DNA from: Pantoea sp.
Lineage (GTDB): Bacteria > Pseudomonadota > Gammaproteobacteria > Enterobacterales > Enterobacteriaceae
Direction: 5' to 3'
DNA: 64,000 bases
Assembly (NCBI RefSeq): GCF_028283705.1
Contig: NZ_JAPWKD010000032.1
Coordinates: forward strand, 124,001 to 188,000
This document shows, in pieces, positions 61,275 to 64,000 of the stretch. The position numbers were made by a program, and so were the translations under genes. A model generated the notes under the pieces. It searched no databases. It worked only from the letters and a program-made list of their open reading frames with translations, and was not told where the DNA came from. The number at the start of each line of letters is the position of its first letter. Within the stretch, counting starts at the first letter, position 1.

Positions 61275-62780
61275 ATGAGTGTGATTAACCGCCTGGAGAT
61301 GCGTAATATCTCCATCGCTTTTGGCGGTTTTGCCGCGCTGACCGAGGTGGACTTTGTCACCCACGGCGGCTCGGTGCATGCACTGACCGGTGCCAACGGT
61401 GCGGGCAAATCGACGCTGATGGCGGTGCTCTCTGGCGCACACAGCCATTATCACGGCGAGATCCTGCTCGATGATGTACCCGTCACCATCCGCTCACCGC
61501 GTGATGCCAAAAAGCTGGGCATCCATCTGGTGCAGCAGGAAGTAGACGTGGCCCTGGTGCCACAGCTCAGCGTGGCGGAAAACATCCTGCTTGATCAGCT
61601 GGCCGAACCGGGTCACGGCTATCGCTGGGGTGAAATCCGCCGTCAGGCGCACGCCCTGCTGGCCCAGCTGGAAGTGAATATTGACGTCAAACGCCTGGTG
61701 GAACGTTGCTCGCTGGCGGAAAAGCAGCAGATTTTGCTGGCCCGCGCCCTCTCCCATCACTGCCGCTTCCTGATTCTTGATGAACCGACCGCGCCGCTCG
61801 ACCAGCATGAAAGCGAGCGTCTGTTTAGCGTGGTGCGTCGTTTACAGGGCAATGGCATCGGCGTGGTGTTTATTTCCCACCGCATTCACGAACTGAAAGC
61901 GATTTGCGACCAGCTGACCGTGCTGCGCGATGGACGCCTGATCGAAACCGCCCCGATGGCGGCACTGAGCGGCGAACAGATCGTGGAGAAGATGCTCGGC
62001 CACCAACTGACCGATGTTTATCCGCCGCGCAGTGAACGTCAGCAACAGCCGCTACTGCTGGCGGTGGAAGGCCTGCATGATGACCAGTTGCTCCAGGATA
62101 TTTCGCTGCGCCTGCATAAAGGTGAAATCCTCGGTATCGCCGGATTAGCCGGAGCCGGTAAAACCGAGCTGTGCAAAGCGCTGTTTGGTGCCAGCAAAAG
62201 TCGCGTCAACCACGGCGAATTGCATGGCAAACCGTGGCGTCCGCGTTCACCGCATGACTCGGTGGAAAACCGCATGGCGCTGGTACCGGAAGAACGCCGT
62301 AAAGAAGGCATCTTTATCGATGAATCGGTGACGATGAACCTCAGCGTCAGCGCCGATAGCAGTTTTTCGCGCTGGAGCCTGTTCGGCCATCGTCAAGCGT
62401 GGCGCTGGGCGGAAGAGGTGATTAACCGCCTCAACGTGCGCACCACCGGACCGGCACAAACGCTGCGCCGTCTGTCGGGTGGGAATCAGCAGAAAGTGGC
62501 GATTGGTAAATGGCTGCGTAATAACGCCGATGTGCTGATTTTTGATGAACCGACCAAAGGGGTCGATATCAAGGCCAAAACCGATTTGTTCAGCCTGATC
62601 GACGGATTAGCGCGGGAAGGCAAAGGCATCATCTATGCCTCGGGTGAGTTTTCCGAGCTGGTAGGCCTGTGTGACCGAATTTGTGTGCTCTGGGACGGGC
62701 GCATTGTGGCAGAAATGGAAGGACGTGAGGCCACAGAAGAGACGCTTTTGCTTTATTCCACCGGAGGAACCCCTGCGTGA
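61275..62780 (+). CDS. Sugar ABC transporter, double ATPase subunit (RbsA-like)
   Basis: ATP-binding protein of 501 residues with two nucleotide-binding domains, the carbohydrate uptake (CUT2) form. Domain 1: Walker A GANGAGKST at about 39-47, Walker B FLILDEPT. Domain 2: GLAGAGKTEL, LSGGNQQKVAIGKW, Walker B VLIFDEPTKGVD. The domain-1 signature reads CSLAEKQQ, off the usual LSxGQ. Overlaps the permease start by four bases. Substrate unknown. Confidence 0.9.
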   Translation: MSVINRLEMRNISIAFGGFAALTEVDFVTHGGSVHALTGANGAGKSTLMAVLSGAHSHYHGEILLDDVPVTIRSPRDAKKLGIHLVQQEVDVALVPQLSVAENILLDQLAEPGHGYRWGEIRRQAHALLAQLEVNIDVKRLVERCSLAEKQQILLARALSHHCRFLILDEPTAPLDQHESERLFSVVRRLQGNGIGVVFISHRIHELKAICDQLTVLRDGRLIETAPMAALSGEQIVEKMLGHQLTDVYPPRSERQQQPLLLAVEGLHDDQLLQDISLRLHKGEILGIAGLAGAGKTELCKALFGASKSRVNHGELHGKPWRPRSPHDSVENRMALVPEERRKEGIFIDESVTMNLSVSADSSFSRWSLFGHRQAWRWAEEVINRLNVRTTGPAQTLRRLSGGNQQKVAIGKWLRNNADVLIFDEPTKGVDIKAKTDLFSLIDGLAREGKGIIYASGEFSELVGLCDRICVLWDGRIVAEMEGREATEETLLLYSTGGTPA

Positions 62781-63775
62781 GCAGCAAAGATATAATCCTG
62801 AACCCGCAGCCTTCTCTGCGCCATCAGCTGTTTGATTTTCTCTATAAATGGGGCATGTTGCTGACGGTGGTGATCCTGATCGCCGCATTTGGCCTCGCCT
62901 CAGACAGCTTCCTTGAGCCCACCAACATCATCAACATTCTGCGCTCCATCGCGATTGTCACAGTCATTGCGATTGGCGTGTCGATTTCGCTGACCATTGG
63001 CGGCTTTGACCTGTCTGTCGGCTCTACCGCCTCGCTGGCGAATGCGCTGGTGATTTCGCTGTTCGTCTGGTACGGCTTCAATTCCACCGAAGCCATCGTC
63101 ATCACCCTGCTGCTGTGTACCCTGGTCGGGCTGTTTAACAGCTTCCTGATTGTGATTCTGCGCATCCCTGACATGCTGGCGACCCTCGCGACGCTGTTTG
63201 TGGTCCAGGGCGTGGCGATGACCTACAGCTTTGGCGGCTCCATTACCGAAAATATGGTGATGCCGAACGGGGATATGGCGGAAGGTACCATTCCGGCCGG
63301 TTTTAACCTGCTCGGCCAGGTCCCCACCATCGTCATCATTATGCTGGTGGTGACCGTGGTGGCACAGCTGGCGCTGTCGCTCACCAAACATGGCCGTCGC
63401 ATGTATGCCCTCGGCGGCAATCCGGAAGCCGCTCGTCTCTCCGGCATCCGGACTAACCGTTATCGCGTGCTGGCTTATGTCATCTCTTCACTGCTGGCCG
63501 GGGTCGGCGGCATTCTGCTGGCTTCGCGTATTGGTTCCTCCCAGGTGAATGCCGGTGGCGGGTACCTGATGGATGCGGTGGCGGCGGCCTGGATCGGCTT
63601 CTCGCTGGCCGGTTCCGGCAAACCGAATGCACTCGGAACCCTGGTCGGCGCGATCATCCTTGGCGTGCTGCAAAACGGACTGGTGATGCTTTCCGTGCCC
63701 TACTACGCCATGGACATTATTAAAGGCCTGGTGCTGGCTCTGGCCCTGGCGATTACCTATATTCAGCGCCGCTAA
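62777..63775 (+). CDS. Sugar ABC transporter permease (RbsC-like)
   Basis: Inner-membrane permease of 332 residues with about eight to ten membrane segments; landmarks ISLTIGGFDLSVGSTASLAN, ALGGNPEAARLSGIRTNRYR and AWIGFSLAGSGKPNALGTLV. Starts by GTG within the ATPase stop. Belongs to the CUT2 uptake class together with the neighbours. Confidence 0.9.
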   Translation: MSSKDIILNPQPSLRHQLFDFLYKWGMLLTVVILIAAFGLASDSFLEPTNIINILRSIAIVTVIAIGVSISLTIGGFDLSVGSTASLANALVISLFVWYGFNSTEAIVITLLLCTLVGLFNSFLIVILRIPDMLATLATLFVVQGVAMTYSFGGSITENMVMPNGDMAEGTIPAGFNLLGQVPTIVIIMLVVTVVAQLALSLTKHGRRMYALGGNPEAARLSGIRTNRYRVLAYVISSLLAGVGGILLASRIGSSQVNAGGGYLMDAVAAAWIGFSLAGSGKPNALGTLVGAIILGVLQNGLVMLSVPYYAMDIIKGLVLALALAITYIQRR

Positions 63776-63802
63776 GGCGCTTCCCTGAAGAAAGAGAACA
63801 AC

Positions 63803-64000
63803 ATGAAAAAAATCACCCTTTCACTGCTGGCCGTAGGCCTGCTGAATGTCAGCGCCGCCTTTGCCGACACCGTAGTACCGGTGCCTGCCGCCATCGCTAA
63901 TCACCAGGGACCGGTGCGTATCGCCATTATCCGTAACCTCGGCTCTGACGATAACACCACCCAGTTTGTTGCTGGTGCCATCCAGCAGGGACGTAAGCTG
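63803..64000 (+). CDS. Sugar ABC transporter periplasmic binding protein (3' cut by window edge)
   Basis: The first 66 codons are visible: a signal peptide (KKITLSLLAVGLLNVSAAFA) and the start of a type I periplasmic binding fold (VRIAIIRNLGSDDNTTQFVA). It follows the permease by 27 bases with AAAGAGAA upstream. Ligand cannot be told from this part. Confidence 0.85.
   Translation, partial: MKKITLSLLAVGLLNVSAAFADTVVPVPAAIANHQGPVRIAIIRNLGSDDNTTQFVAGAIQQGRKL

Noticed and set aside
1..64000. CRISPR array, insertion sequence or rRNA operon
   Set aside because: No regularly spaced 25-40 base repeats, no transposase gene and no rRNA sequence were seen; the only repeats are the palindromic family and the 60-base coding repeat.

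Overview
The window is chromosomal DNA of a gamma-proteobacterium of the order Enterobacterales, most likely Erwiniaceae (Pantoea or a close relative). Two blocks keep Escherichia coli gene neighbourhoods. The left block (1-25 kb) runs sbcD-sbcC ... rdgC, mak, ppnP, aroM, yaiA, aroL, yaiI, proC, psiF, iraP. The right block (50-61 kb) runs thrW, proA, proB, phoE, crl, frsA, gpt, pepD. Placement in Pantoea/Erwinia rather than Escherichia is inferred from cheV, from the extra genes and from the interspersed repeat family.

Layout. 0-4.6 kb: SbcCD nuclease (sbcD cut by the window edge). 4.6-7 kb: three-lipoprotein operon (CsgG-like, DUF4810, DUF799) and a divergent lipoprotein with a TolA-C-like domain. 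6.9-10.7 kb: AraC regulator, APH-fold kinase and ethanolamine-type permease, with 21-bp-phased direct repeats in the divergent promoter. 10.8-12.8 kb: rdgC and mak. 13-14.4 kb: AT-rich orphan gene with a Pro-rich 20-residue repeat. 14.7-19.2 kb: ppnP, then an IclR-OPT transporter-DUF1177-AroM unit set inside the otherwise E. coli-like aroM/yaiA block. 19.4-25.5 kb: yaiA, aroL, DUF2076, yaiI, proC, Rieske-FAD oxidoreductase, psiF, iraP and a Gly-rich small lipoprotein. 25.8-34 kb: lacZ with a lac-type operator, mdtG, ycgZ-like connector, I78 inhibitor lipoprotein, a 21-residue membrane peptide and a CHASE4-PAS-GGDEF-EAL protein. 34.3-36.7 kb: CPBP membrane protease, a cluster of five very small genes, osmC. 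36.7-40.4 kb: lldPRD with paired LldR operators and an ArcA-type repeat. 41-47.7 kb: dbpA, cheV and a chemoreceptor (each with a FliA-type promoter), sdaC, DUF6130 protein. 47.8-53 kb: phage-derived island around tRNA-Thr(CGU): tailspike, small phage protein, thrW, a 45-codon ORF, holin, endolysin, a 92-residue ORF and an S24-type repressor. 53-61 kb: the proA-pepD block. 61-64 kb: sugar ABC transporter operon, cut at the right edge.

How the genes work together. Core metabolism: proline synthesis (proB, proA, proC), shikimate phosphorylation (aroL), lactate oxidation (lldPRD), purine salvage (gpt, ppnP). DNA maintenance: SbcCD, RdgC. Stress and sigma-S control: iraP, crl, osmC. Motility: cheV and an MCP. 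The less explained parts are the phage island, where near-identical operator-like repeats flank the repressor and precede a lysis cassette; the DUF1177/OPT/AroM unit; the CsgG-like lipoprotein operon; the orphan repeat protein; and the overlapping membrane micro-proteins near 36 kb. A palindromic repeat built on GCGGCGCGATTTATCGCGC occurs between genes at least seven times. No CRISPR array, insertion sequence or rRNA gene was seen.
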